Assembly (NCBI GenBank): GCA_023389745.1
Contig: JAEWED010000215.1
Coordinates: forward strand, 1 to 48,305
Length of the DNA: 48,305 bases
Reading direction: 5' to 3'
From: Actinomycetes bacterium
Lineage (GTDB): Bacteria; Actinomycetota; Acidimicrobiia; Acidimicrobiales; Microtrichaceae
Part shown: piece after piece, positions 14,561-22,145 of the stretch
How the letters are laid out: each line of letters starts with the position of its first letter
Numbering within the stretch: the stretch's first letter is position 1
Made by a program: the position numbers and the translations under genes
The notes under the pieces: model-generated
Seen by the model: the letters and a program-made list of their open reading frames with translations, nothing else
Database searches by the model: none
What the model was told of the DNA's origin: nothing

Positions 14561-15504
14561 AACCGGGCGGGCACCCAGCGGTGCTCGCCCGACGGCGTCT
14601 CGTAGTCGCCGGGAGCTTGACGGTCCGGGAGCTCGACGGCGGGGGTCTCGACCCGCGAGTAGGGGATCACGTCGAGCAGGTGCGAGATGACGTTGAGTCG
14701 CGCCCGTCGCTTGTCGTTCGAGTCGACGAGGAACCACGGCGCGTCCTCGGAGTCCGTCGCTGCGAGCATGTCGTCGCGTGCCCGCGAGTAGTCGTACCAA
14801 CGCCGATACGACTCCAGGTCCATCGGGGAGAGCTTCCAGGTCTTGCGCTCGTCGTCGATGCGGCCTTCCAGGCGACGCGTCTGCTCGTCCTGTGACACCT
14901 CGAGCCAGTACTTCAACACGATGATCCCCGAGTGCACCATCGCGGCCTCGACCGCGGGCGTCACGGCGAGGAAGCGCTGCACCTCGTCCTCGGGAGCGAA
15001 GCCCATGACCCGCTCCACCCCGGCGCGGTTGTACCAGCTCCGGTCGAAGATCACGACCTCGCCGGCGGCGGGGAAGTGGGGGACGTAGCGCTGGAGGTAC
15101 ATCTGGGACTTCTCGCGGTCGCTCGGCGCGGGCAGCGCGACGACGCGGAACACCCGTGGGCTGACCCGCTCGGCGATGCGCTTGATGACACCGCCTTTGC
15201 CGGCCGCATCGCGCCCCTCGAACACGATGCAGACCTTCGCGCCCGTCTCGACGACCCACTGCTGCAGGTGCACCAGCTCGCCCTGGAGCCGGGCGAGCTC
15301 GCGCTCGTAGTCCTTGCGGCGCATCCGACGCGGCAGCTCCGACGGTGCATCGCTCGGGAGCGGGCGCAGCTCACCCGAGCGCTCCAGCGAACCATGCCGT
15401 GCCCGCTTCCCGCGGTGTTGCTCAGTGGAGCGCTGGTCCTCCAGGTGCGGGTGCTTGCGGTGCGGGTGCTTGCGGTGCTGGTGCTTGCGGTGCTTCTTGG
15501 CCAT
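14557..15504 (-). CDS. ppk2: Polyphosphate kinase 2 family protein with His/Lys-rich N-terminus
   Basis: A 315-residue PPK2, which transfers phosphate between polyphosphate and nucleotides. It has Walker A GRDAAGKGG (97-105), Walker B-like FDRSWYNRAGVERVMGF (D154/R155) and the lid region DDERKTWKLSPMDLESYRRWYDYSRARD. These define a one-domain PPK2, probably class I, which favours ADP or GDP phosphorylation. Residues 2-20 are an unusual Lys/His/Arg repeat (KKHRKHQHRKHPHRKH) encoded by a 15-bp DNA repeat, followed by a charged linker. ATG 15504 is preceded by GGGGAGG at 5 nt. The upstream ATGs of the longer frame lack such a site. Divergent from the DUF6325 gene. Confidence 0.9.
   Translation of the reverse strand: MAKKHRKHQHRKHPHRKHPHLEDQRSTEQHRGKRARHGSLERSGELRPLPSDAPSELPRRMRRKDYERELARLQGELVHLQQWVVETGAKVCIVFEGRDAAGKGGVIKRIAERVSPRVFRVVALPAPSDREKSQMYLQRYVPHFPAAGEVVIFDRSWYNRAGVERVMGFAPEDEVQRFLAVTPAVEAAMVHSGIIVLKYWLEVSQDEQTRRLEGRIDDERKTWKLSPMDLESYRRWYDYSRARDDMLAATDSEDAPWFLVDSNDKRRARLNVISHLLDVIPYSRVETPAVELPDRQAPGDYETPSGEHRWVPARF
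15444..15500 (-). repeat. 15-bp tandem repeat inside ppk2
   Basis: GGTGCGGGTGCTTGC repeats at 15444, 15459 and 15474 (third copy one change), with a partial copy at 15489. It encodes the His/Lys-rich N-terminus of PPK2 in register. Confidence 0.85.
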
Positions 15505-15671
15505 GGCCACCTCCCCGAGCGCGGCCCGACGAGCCGATCGACGGTGCATCGTGGGCCGGTTCCTCCACCACCACATCACCCGCGCAGGGCGATGTGCCGC
15601 GCCGGACGGCGGCGGACACTACGTCTCGGCCGCGTGCGCGTCGCAGCGTCCACGGAAGGAGTGCGGTGACG

Positions 15672-16127
15672 ATGACCGACCAGCTCGAGGGTGTGTACGG
15701 CCCTGTCGACTTCATCCTGCTGGAGTTCCCGGGGGATCGGCCCACCGGTCCGGCGGCCTCGGCGCTGCTCGACCTGGTCGACGCCGGCATCGTCCGGATC
15801 TACGACCTGGTGGTCGTCCGCAAGGAGTCCGACGGGTCCTTCAGCGGACTCGACCTGAGCGACCTCGACGCGGAGCACCTCGGAGGCTTCAGCGCGTTCG
15901 CGGGCGCCCGATCCGGGCTGCTCGGCGACGACGACCTGCAGCAGGCCGCCGAGGCGATCCGACCCGGCACGACCGCGGCGCTCATCGTCTACGAGAACAG
16001 CTGGGCGATCCCCTTCGTCGCCGCCGCACGCGGTGCCGGCGCCGAGGTCGTCGCACGTGAACGCATCCCGGCGGATGTCCTGATGGACGTCCTCGACGAG
16101 CTGGACGCCGCAGACGCGGCCGACTGA
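15672..16127 (+). CDS. DUF6325 family protein
   Basis: A 151-residue soluble protein. Its pattern matches DUF6325: YGPVDFILLEFPG, LLDLVDAGIVRIYDLVVVRKESDGSF, FAGARSGLLGDDDLQQAAEAI, TAALIVYENSWAIPFVAAARGAGAEVVARERIP. Two repeated alpha/beta halves resemble ferredoxin-like stress proteins of the DUF1269 type. The function is unknown. AAGGAG at 15656-15661 could serve GTG 15666 (4 nt) or ATG 15672 (10 nt), and the two differ by two residues. The SHOCT-domain gene starts 11 nt downstream, a pairing seen repeatedly in actinobacteria. The genes are probably an operon with a stress or envelope-related role, which is inference only. Confidence 0.78.
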   Translation: MTDQLEGVYGPVDFILLEFPGDRPTGPAASALLDLVDAGIVRIYDLVVVRKESDGSFSGLDLSDLDAEHLGGFSAFAGARSGLLGDDDLQQAAEAIRPGTTAALIVYENSWAIPFVAAARGAGAEVVARERIPADVLMDVLDELDAADAAD

Positions 16128-16138
16128 AGGAGACATCG

Positions 16139-16456
16139 ATGCCAGGACTGCTCAGAGGAGTTGCCCGAACCGCGGTCATCGCCGGGACCGCGTCGGCGGT
16201 GTCGGGCCGCGTGCAGCGCCGCCAGGCCGAGAAGTTCGCCGGCCGCGACGCGCAGATCTACGCGGACCGGCAGCAGGCGTACCAGCAGCAGGTCGCTCCG
16301 GCGGCGCCGGCACCTGCGCCCGCACCCGCCGCGCCGCAGGCGGGCGGGGCCGATCCGGTCATCGAGCAGCTCAAGCAGCTCGGCGAGCTCCACAGCCAGG
16401 GCGTGCTCACCGACGACGAGTTCGCCGCGCAGAAGGCCCGCATCCTGGCCGGCTGA
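16139..16456 (+). CDS. SHOCT-domain protein
   Basis: A 105-residue protein. The first 20 residues (LLRGVARTAVIAGTASAVSG) are a short hydrophobic or amphipathic stretch, followed by a charged helix (RVQRRQAEKFAGRDAQIYADRQ), a Pro/Ala linker of AP repeats, and a C-terminal SHOCT domain: PVIEQLKQLGELHSQGVLTDDEFAAQKARIL. SHOCT modules oligomerise or target proteins to membranes, and their molecular role is mostly unknown. AAGGAG lies 8 nt before the ATG. Cotranscribed with the DUF6325 gene. Another SHOCT-type C-terminus occurs in the membrane protein at 43015. Confidence 0.88.
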   Translation: MPGLLRGVARTAVIAGTASAVSGRVQRRQAEKFAGRDAQIYADRQQAYQQQVAPAAPAPAPAPAAPQAGGADPVIEQLKQLGELHSQGVLTDDEFAAQKARILAG

Positions 16457-16497
16457 CATCGGCGGTCGCAGCGGACGCGGCGGTCGGTCGGTCAGCC
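16451..16497. terminator. Possible shared hairpin between convergent genes
   Basis: GGCTGAC (16451-16457) and GTCAGCC (16491-16497) are perfect complements holding the stop codons of the SHOCT and heme-binding genes. The 33-nt loop makes this weak. Confidence 0.3.
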
Positions 16498-16968
16498 CCG
16501 GCCGCCGCGTTCCTGTTGCTCCATCGTTCGAAGCGCGTCGATGAGCGTCTGGCGCTCCTCGTCGTCCAACGCCGCGCCGCGGTGGATCAGCGTGTACTGC
16601 GCAGGGGGCATCCCGCCCTCGTGGATCTGCTCGATCGAGTCGTCGAGCTCGCCGTCGTCGTCGGGCCAGGTCGAGAAGTTCAACTCGTCGCGACCGGACT
16701 CGACGTCGCTGCGCACCAACCACGACATCGGTGCCACGTAGGAGTACACGGGCCAGTCGGTCTCGTTGCTGTGGCAGGCGTAGCAGGACTCGCGAGCGAT
16801 CCGGGCCGACTGCTCGTCGGGCCACGGCGCATCGGCGACCACCGGTGGGTTGGAGTGCGTCCACCCGTACGGCACGAACTGGATCGCGACGAGGACCACG
16901 ACCACCGCGCCCAGGGCCCACACGGCACGGCGCCGCCAGGGGCGAGCCGGTGCGGACCCGTCGGTCAT
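16492..16968 (-). CDS. Membrane-anchored heme-binding (CxxCH) protein
   Basis: A 158-residue protein with one N-terminal transmembrane segment (AVWALGAVVVVLVAIQFVPYG) and an outside domain of the Haem_bd (PF14376) type. C62-Y-A-C65-H66 is a c-type heme attachment site within SCYACHSNETDWPVYSYVAPMSW, the usual family signature. The Met of GGMPPAQYT may be the distal ligand. It could carry electrons or sense redox state outside the cytoplasm. The ATG overlaps the folA stop (ATGA), so it is translationally coupled to DHFR, an odd partner by function. No cytochrome c maturation genes are in this window. Confidence 0.85.
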   Translation of the reverse strand: MTDGSAPARPWRRRAVWALGAVVVVLVAIQFVPYGWTHSNPPVVADAPWPDEQSARIARESCYACHSNETDWPVYSYVAPMSWLVRSDVESGRDELNFSTWPDDDGELDDSIEQIHEGGMPPAQYTLIHRGAALDDEERQTLIDALRTMEQQERGGRG

Positions 16969-17453
16969 GGCCGGACCGACGGGTCGCGGCGAACGAGTGT
17001 GACGTAGGTGACCGACGGGTCCTCGCCGGGCCTCGACGCCACCGCGACGAAGTCGCGCTCGGGCACCCGGAAGAACGTGTCGGCATCGGGCACGTCCAGG
17101 TCGATCCGGGTCAGCTCGATGCGGTCGACCCGGTCGATCAGCGCCTCGTAGATCGTGGCGCCACCGACGATCGACGGGTCGTCGTCCTCGGCGAGGGCGA
17201 GCTCGAGCGCGGCGGAGGGATCGGCCGCCCTGACGACGCCGTCGGGCAGCTCCAGGTCACGAGCGGTCACGACGACCGTGCGGCGTCCCGGCAGCGGCCG
17301 ACCGATCGACTCCCAGGTCCGCCGGCCCATCACCAGGGTGTGGCCCATGGTCACGCGGCGGAAGTGTGCGAGGTCCTCGGGCAGGTGCCACGGCAGCGCG
17401 CCGTCGCGCCCGATCGCGCCACCGTTCGCGGTCGCGACGACGATCGTGGTCAC
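16965..17453 (-). CDS. folA: Dihydrofolate reductase
   Basis: A 162-residue NADPH-dependent DHFR reducing dihydrofolate to tetrahydrofolate. It shows the N-terminal strand TIVVATANGGAIGRDGALPWHLPEDLAHFRR (substrate loop with the PWH-x-PED core), TLVMGRRTWESIGRPLPGRR (cofactor binding), and IVGGATIYEALID, the conserved GGxxIY motif. Length matches the family (about 160). It starts with GTG 17453, 13 nt after the thyA stop, in the usual thyA-folA order. That order makes sense because thymidylate synthase produces the dihydrofolate that DHFR recycles. Its stop overlaps the start of the heme-binding protein. Confidence 0.94.
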   Translation of the reverse strand: MTTIVVATANGGAIGRDGALPWHLPEDLAHFRRVTMGHTLVMGRRTWESIGRPLPGRRTVVVTARDLELPDGVVRAADPSAALELALAEDDDPSIVGGATIYEALIDRVDRIELTRIDLDVPDADTFFRVPERDFVAVASRPGEDPSVTYVTLVRRDPSVRP

Positions 17454-17466
17454 GCCGCTACCGGCT

Positions 17467-18312
17467 TCATACGGCGACCGGCGCGGGCAGGGCGGGAGCG
17501 GGGTCGTAGCCCTCGATCGTGATGTGCTCGAGACGGAAGTCGTCGAGCTCGGTCACCGTCGGATCGAGCGTCAGGCGCGGCAGCGGCCGCGGGGTGCGCG
17601 AGAGCTGCTCGGTCGCCTGCTCGTGGTGGTTCGAGTACAGGTGCGCGTCGCCGATGGTGTGCACGAACGTGCCGGGCCGCAGGCCCGTCACGTGGGCGAC
17701 CATGTGGGTGAGCAGCGCGTACGAGGCGATGTTGAACGGCACGCCGAGGAAGATGTCGGCGGAGCGCTGGTAGAGCTGGCACGACAGTCGGCCGTCGCCC
17801 GAGACGTGGAACTGGAACAGCGTGTGGCACGGCGGCAACGTGACCTGCTCGGCCTCGGCGGGATGCCACCCCGACACGATCATGCGACGCGAGTCGGGGT
17901 TGGTCCGGATCTGCTCGACGACGTGCGCGAGCTGGTCGGTGCCGTCATCCGCGTAGGTCCCGTCGGGCAGCAGGGTCGCGCCGAAGTTGCGCCACTGGTG
18001 CCCGTAGACCGGCCCGAGCTCGCCGGCGGGACGGCCGAAGCGAGCGGTCTGCTCCTCGGTCGCCCACTCGTCCCAGATCGTCACGCCGCGCTCGTTGAGC
18101 CAGTCGTTGTCGGTCCGACCGGCGAGGAACCAGAGCAGCTCGACGATCACCGAGCGGGTGTGCACCTTCTTCGTGGTCATCAGCGGGAACCCGTCCGCGA
18201 GGTCGTAGCGGCTCTGCCAGCCGAAGATCGAGCGCGTGCCGACGCCGGTGCGGTCGGTGCGGTCCTCGCCCTCTCGCATCACCGTGTCGAGCAGCTCGAG
18301 GTACTGGCGCAT
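17467..18312 (-). CDS. thyA: Thymidylate synthase
   Basis: A 281-residue classical ThyA that methylates dUMP to dTMP using methylenetetrahydrofolate. Motifs are YLELLDTVMREGEDRTDRTGVGT (phosphate-binding Arg), PLMTTKKVHTRSVIVELLWFL, W-x-x-W-(ATE), LGPVYGHQWRNFG, catalytic Cys162 in LPPCHTLFQF, the QLYQRSADIFLGVPFNIASYALL dUMP loop and DAHLYSNHHEQ. ATG 18312 is chosen over an upstream in-frame start (18345) because TACGAT lies 6 nt before it, a leaderless arrangement, and because MRQYLEL is the normal N-terminus. It heads the thyA-folA-CxxCH protein operon. Confidence 0.95.
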   Translation of the reverse strand: MRQYLELLDTVMREGEDRTDRTGVGTRSIFGWQSRYDLADGFPLMTTKKVHTRSVIVELLWFLAGRTDNDWLNERGVTIWDEWATEEQTARFGRPAGELGPVYGHQWRNFGATLLPDGTYADDGTDQLAHVVEQIRTNPDSRRMIVSGWHPAEAEQVTLPPCHTLFQFHVSGDGRLSCQLYQRSADIFLGVPFNIASYALLTHMVAHVTGLRPGTFVHTIGDAHLYSNHHEQATEQLSRTPRPLPRLTLDPTVTELDDFRLEHITIEGYDPAPALPAPVAV

Positions 18313-18318
18313 GCAGCG

Positions 18319-18324
18319 ATCGTA
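18319..18324 (-). promoter_or_regulatory. Leaderless-type -10 box for thyA
   Basis: Minus-strand TACGAT, then 6 nt, then ATG 18312. Confidence 0.5.
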
Positions 18325-18360
18325 GGACCGCCGCGCCGAGGGCACCGAGTCGGGCCCGGG

Positions 18361-19968
18361 TCAGCCGATCAGCACACCCGGGTTCAGGATGCCGGCGGGA
18401 TCCAACGCCGTCTTCGCCGCACCGAGCGCTGCGGCGAACACCTCGGACCGCTGGCGGTCGTACCCCGGTCGGTGGTCCCGACCCACCGCGTGGTGGTGGG
18501 TGACGGTCGCCCGGTGCTCGACGAGCAGGTCCATCGCCGTCGCCTTGAGCTCGTCCCACATGGCGAGCTCCTGGCCCGGCCGGCCCGCGGCGATGACCGT
18601 GAAGTACGGCGCGGCGCCGTCGGGGTAGACGTGGGTGAACCTGCAGTTCACCAGCCCGTCGGCCCCGGTGACCTGCCGCACCGCATCGCGCAGCACGGCG
18701 AGGGCGTCGTGGTAGAGCGCCTCGACGCGATCCCAGGTGGTGGCGGTCTCGAAGGTCTCGACGATGCCGCCCATCCGTGCGAGCCCGTCACGCTGGTACG
18801 GCATGCGCAGGAACGACGACCGCCACGCCTCGGCCGCGACGTCCCCCTCGGCGACGGCACTGCCCTCGCGTGAGCCGGCATCGTCGTCGCTCGGCTCCGA
18901 GACCTGGCCGCCGTGGTCCTGCGCGAGCTCCACGAGCAGCGACAGCGAGTGGTCGACCGGCGAGTGGGCCGACTCGACGCCGAGCACGAGCACGCTGGTG
19001 CTCCCGTCGCCGATGCCGGACATCGCGGCCTCACCGGGATCGAGCAGGCGGCAGTTCGCGGGGTGCAGACCTGATTGCGCGATCGCCCGGGTCGCGGCGA
19101 TCGCGTCGCCGACGGCGTCGAAGGTCGCGGACGTCGAGCGCTTGAACCTGGGGCGCTCCTGCAGCCGCATCCAGGCCTCGGTGATGACGCCGAGCGTGCC
19201 CTCGGACCCGAGGAACAGCCGGTCGTGCGAGGGGCCGGCGCCGGAGCCGGGCAGGCGCCACGACTCGCTCACCCCGACCGGGGTCACGACACGCAGCGAC
19301 TCCACGAAGTCGTCGATGTGGGTGTGCAGCGTCGCGTAGTGGCCGCCCGCCCGTGTCGCGAGCCAGCCCCCGAGGGTCGAGAACTCGAAGCTCTGCGGGA
19401 AGTGGCGCAACGTGTAGCCCTGCGGGCGCAGCTGGTCCTCGAGCACGGGACCGAGGGCGCCGGCCTGGATGCGCGCCGCACGGCTCGTCGGGTCGACCTC
19501 GAGCACCCGGTCCATGGCACTGAGGTCGAGCGACACCACGCCGCGGTGGGCGTCGCCGCGGTACTCGACGCCGCCCACGACCGAGCTGCCGCCGCCGTAG
19601 GGCACGACGGCGACGTCGTGGTCCGACGCCCAGTCGAGCACCGCGACCACGTCGGCCTCGGTGCGCGCCCGTGCGACCAGGTCCGGGGCTGCGGAGAGAT
19701 CGCCGGCGAGGGAGCGCACCACGTCGCGGTACGCCTTGCCGTGGGTGTGGCCGGCTCGCTGGGAGCGGTCGTCGGAGAGCACCTCGGACAGCGCGGTCGG
19801 CGCGCCGACCCGCGGTGCGGGCAGCTCGACGTCATCGAGCGAGGGCACCGGCACGGGACGGTCCCGCAGGCCGGGGATCATGGCGCCGAAGGCCGCGCAG
19901 CGCTCGTCGGAGTAGGCCTGGTCGGCCCAGCCCCATCCCCACCACGATCGGGTGCGCTCGGTCGTCAC
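18361..19968 (-). CDS. FAD-binding oxidase, alkyl-DHAP synthase-like
   Basis: A 535-residue VAO-type flavoprotein resembling alkyldihydroxyacetonephosphate synthase (AGPS), which makes the ether bond of ether lipids. The N-terminus WWGWG is typical of this group. The FAD-binding part shows VVPYGGGSSVVGGVE, SLDLSAMDRVLEVD and FEFSTLGGWLATRAGGHYATLHTHIDDFV. The C-terminal active-site loop has three consecutive His (THHHAVGRDH), matching the catalytic His cluster of AGPS. Residues 355-375 are a Ser/Asp/Glu-rich insert. GTG 19968 overlaps the stop of the LigD polymerase gene (GTGA). Actinobacterial homologues are also annotated as generic FAD oxidases or glycolate oxidase-like, and the lipid substrate is not proven here. 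Confidence 0.82.
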   Translation of the reverse strand: MTTERTRSWWGWGWADQAYSDERCAAFGAMIPGLRDRPVPVPSLDDVELPAPRVGAPTALSEVLSDDRSQRAGHTHGKAYRDVVRSLAGDLSAAPDLVARARTEADVVAVLDWASDHDVAVVPYGGGSSVVGGVEYRGDAHRGVVSLDLSAMDRVLEVDPTSRAARIQAGALGPVLEDQLRPQGYTLRHFPQSFEFSTLGGWLATRAGGHYATLHTHIDDFVESLRVVTPVGVSESWRLPGSGAGPSHDRLFLGSEGTLGVITEAWMRLQERPRFKRSTSATFDAVGDAIAATRAIAQSGLHPANCRLLDPGEAAMSGIGDGSTSVLVLGVESAHSPVDHSLSLLVELAQDHGGQVSEPSDDDAGSREGSAVAEGDVAAEAWRSSFLRMPYQRDGLARMGGIVETFETATTWDRVEALYHDALAVLRDAVRQVTGADGLVNCRFTHVYPDGAAPYFTVIAAGRPGQELAMWDELKATAMDLLVEHRATVTHHHAVGRDHRPGYDRQRSEVFAAALGAAKTALDPAGILNPGVLIG

Positions 19969-21026
19969 GGCCCCTCCTCGCCGGCGGGGTGCTGCTCCGC
20001 CGGCTCCTTCCGGGCGCGGCTCGGTGCGACCCTGGGCGGCTCGAGCGGCTGCTTCGGGTAGACCGGCGGCCAGGGCGCGTCCATGAGCCCGTCGTCGAGG
20101 TCGCGTCGGAACCAGTCGAGGAGCACCTCGATCGACTGCGGTGCGTCGGAGAGGTCTGCCCAGGGGTCACCGCCGCGCTCGACGCGCTCCGGCACCGTCG
20201 AGATCGTCAGCTCGTCGGGTACGACCTCGGCGAGCGCGTCCCACGACAGCGGCGTCGACACCTGCGCGCCGACCCGCGGACGGGCCGACCACGCACCGAA
20301 CACCGTCTTGTGCGGCGCGTTCTGGTTGTAGTCGATGAAGACCCGCGAGCCCCGCTCCTCCTTCCACCACGCCGCGGTCAGGCGGTCCGGGTGGCGCCGC
20401 TCGAGCTCGCGTGCCAGCGCGACCGCTGCCGCGCGCACCTCGGTGGCGTTCCATCGGGGTTCGAGCCGCGCATAGATGTGCAGGCCACGCGATCCCGACG
20501 TCTTGGGCGCTGCGGCGATGCCGAGCTCGTCGAGCAGCTCCTTCACGGCGGCTGCGGCGTCGCGGATGTCGCCGAAGTCCTGGCCGGGTTGCGGGTCGAG
20601 GTCGATGCGCAGCTCGTCGACGACGTCGGGCGAGCCGGCCCCTCCGGCCCCGTCGACGACCCGGTACGGCCACACGTGGAAGCCGAGGCAGCCCATGTTG
20701 ACCGCCCAGATCACGTGGGCCAGGTCGACGGCGACCAACGCGTTCGAGGTCGTCCCGTTCGGGGTCTCGACGGTCGTGGTCGTGAGCCACTCCGGCGCGC
20801 CCTTCGGGACGCGCTTCTGGAAGAACGACTTCTTGCCGGCACCGTCGGGGTAGCGCTCCAACAGCACCGGTCGACCACCCATCGCGCGCAGCAACGGGCC
20901 CTCGACGGACCGGTAGTACTCGACCAGGTCGAGCTTGGTCTGGCCGGTGGCGGGGAAGAAGACCTTGTCCGGGCTCGTGACCCGCACGTCGTGCCCGTCG
21001 AGCTCGAGGACGACGGCGTCGCTCAC
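19965..21026 (-). CDS. Stand-alone LigD polymerase/primase-domain protein
   Basis: A 353-residue archaeo-eukaryotic primase-type polymerase of the LigD PolDom family, which fills gaps or adds ribonucleotides in non-homologous end joining. Key residues are the metal-binding D142-L-D144 in RIDLDPQPGQDF, the SGSRGLH nucleotide motif (177-183), third Asp D232 in IDYNQN, and GAWSARPR with YPDGAGKKSFFQKR upstream. Length fits the polymerase domain alone. No ATP-dependent ligase or phosphoesterase domain is fused, and neither ku nor ligD ligase is in the window. GTG 21026 overlaps the stop of the 21023 gene, and its own stop overlaps the flavoprotein start. The C-terminal 35 residues are Pro/Arg/Glu-rich. 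Confidence 0.9.
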   Translation of the reverse strand: MSDAVVLELDGHDVRVTSPDKVFFPATGQTKLDLVEYYRSVEGPLLRAMGGRPVLLERYPDGAGKKSFFQKRVPKGAPEWLTTTTVETPNGTTSNALVAVDLAHVIWAVNMGCLGFHVWPYRVVDGAGGAGSPDVVDELRIDLDPQPGQDFGDIRDAAAAVKELLDELGIAAAPKTSGSRGLHIYARLEPRWNATEVRAAAVALARELERRHPDRLTAAWWKEERGSRVFIDYNQNAPHKTVFGAWSARPRVGAQVSTPLSWDALAEVVPDELTISTVPERVERGGDPWADLSDAPQSIEVLLDWFRRDLDDGLMDAPWPPVYPKQPLEPPRVAPSRARKEPAEQHPAGEEGP

Positions 21027-21358
21027 CGCAGGGGACGACCTGCGAGCGCCCGGAGCACACGCCCGTCGCGCACCCCGGCGGACGGCCCGTAGCCGGTGGT
21101 GTAGACGCCCTTGCAGTCGCAGTCGCTCGGGCACGAGATGCCCAGCACGATCGACTCGTCGTCGGGGTTCGACGCTCCTTCGAACCGGATCGTGTGGTCG
21201 ATCTCCATCACTGCAGGGTCGAGCTCCGTCCCGCACTCGGAGCAGGTCAGCCTGCCGCCGTCGGTCGCGAGGAAGTTCGAGGTGTAGCCCAACGCTCGCA
21301 GGCTGGTCAGCGCCCCCACGAGCGTGTCGGCCGCTGACGGGTCTGGCAGATCGGTCAT
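21023..21358 (-). CDS. Small cysteine-rich protein, probable zinc binder
   Basis: A 111-residue protein. An N-terminal helix (ADTLVGALTSLRALGY) is followed by two Cys clusters: LTCSECGTELDP (CxxC) with EIDHTIRFEG, and GISCPSDCDCKGVYTTGYG (C-x4-C-x-C). The arrangement suggests a small zinc-ribbon-like or metal site, but I do not recognise the family. It is the first gene of the unit with the LigD polymerase and the flavoprotein, linked by a GTGA overlap. ATG 21358 is preceded by TAGCGT at 6 nt and no ribosome site, so it is probably leaderless. A role with the polymerase is guilt by association only. Confidence 0.65.
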   Translation of the reverse strand: MTDLPDPSAADTLVGALTSLRALGYTSNFLATDGGRLTCSECGTELDPAVMEIDHTIRFEGASNPDDESIVLGISCPSDCDCKGVYTTGYGPSAGVRDGRVLRALAGRPLR

Positions 21359-21364
21359 GAGGTG

Positions 21365-21370
21365 ACGCTA
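21365..21370 (-). promoter_or_regulatory. Leaderless-type -10 box for the 21358 gene
   Basis: Minus-strand TAGCGT, then 6 nt, then ATG 21358. The identical hexamer and spacing precede the zinc-ribbon gene at 35976. Confidence 0.55.
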
Positions 21371-21492
21371 ACCCCACCCTCCCGGAAAATCTGCGACGCG
21401 TGCTTGAACGGTCGTGGTTGCGGGTACCGGGCCGCTCGGGTGACGGGGGTCACCGGCGCCGGGGGACCGGTGGCGACCGATGGAGGAACGAC

Positions 21493-22089
21493 ATGGACAC
21501 TTCGACGCGGGCACCGATGCGTGCCCGACGCGGCGGACCGCGCCTGGTCGCAGTGGCGATGATCGCCGTGCTCGGCGTCGTCGGCGCGGGTTGTGCCGCA
21601 CCCTCACCGCCCGCCGGCGGCGGGGGCATCGACGTCGACCTGGGTCCGCTGACGATCCCGCTGCCGCCGATCGAGATCCGCCCGCCGGCGACCACGATCC
21701 CGCTGGCGCTCTGCAACATCGGCTACCAGCCTCCCGGCGTCCGCCTGGTCGGCGCGACCGTGACGATCCCGCGGGTGCGGATCGACCCGTCCCGGCCGGT
21801 GATCACCGTGCCCGACGTCAGGGTGAACATCCCCCAGGCCCGCTTCATCCTGTCGACGTTGACGCTCCAGTGCGGCCTGCTGTCCGTGCCGGTCCAGGTC
21901 GACCTGATCATCCCGTCGTCGGTGCTGGTGCGAGCGGCCACACTCAACCTCGAGGCCCGGACGATCACCCTCACCGATCCGACGTTCACCATCAACGGCG
22001 CCGGTCTCGGCGTGCTCGGGCTCGACCTGATCCTGCCGTTGCCGCCGATCGTGAACATCCCGCTGCCGACCACCGCGATCGGCTTCTGA
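21493..22089 (+). CDS. Lipoprotein of unknown function
   Basis: A 198-residue lipoprotein. After a basic n-region (RARRGG) and hydrophobic core, the lipobox VGAGC places the lipidated residue at Cys34. The mature part is strikingly periodic: Ile/Val/Pro-rich strands such as GPLTIPLPPIEIRPPATTIPL, GVRLVGATVTIPRVRI, RPVITVPDVRVNIPQARF, ASRTITL-type repeats and LILPLPPIVNIPLP. This suggests a beta-helix or stacked beta-strand structure with two Cys (ALCNIGY, LQCGLL) possibly bridged. GGAGG lies 6 nt before ATG 21493, which decides the start. No family is recognised. It is monocistronic and closed by a perfect hairpin that includes the stop codon. Confidence 0.72.
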   Translation: MDTSTRAPMRARRGGPRLVAVAMIAVLGVVGAGCAAPSPPAGGGGIDVDLGPLTIPLPPIEIRPPATTIPLALCNIGYQPPGVRLVGATVTIPRVRIDPSRPVITVPDVRVNIPQARFILSTLTLQCGLLSVPVQVDLIIPSSVLVRAATLNLEARTITLTDPTFTINGAGLGVLGLDLILPLPPIVNIPLPTTAIGF

Positions 22090-22101
22090 GCCGATCGCGG
22101 T
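22072..22101 (+). terminator. Perfect hairpin spanning the lipoprotein stop codon
   Basis: ACCGCGATCGGC (22072-22083) and GCCGATCGCGGT (22090-22101) form a 12-bp perfect stem. The 6-nt loop TTCTGA contains the stop codon (22087-22089). Confidence 0.7.
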
Positions 22102-22145
22102 GAGCGGGCCAGCTCCGATGGGGCCGGGCCGGGGTGGGCCGTCGA

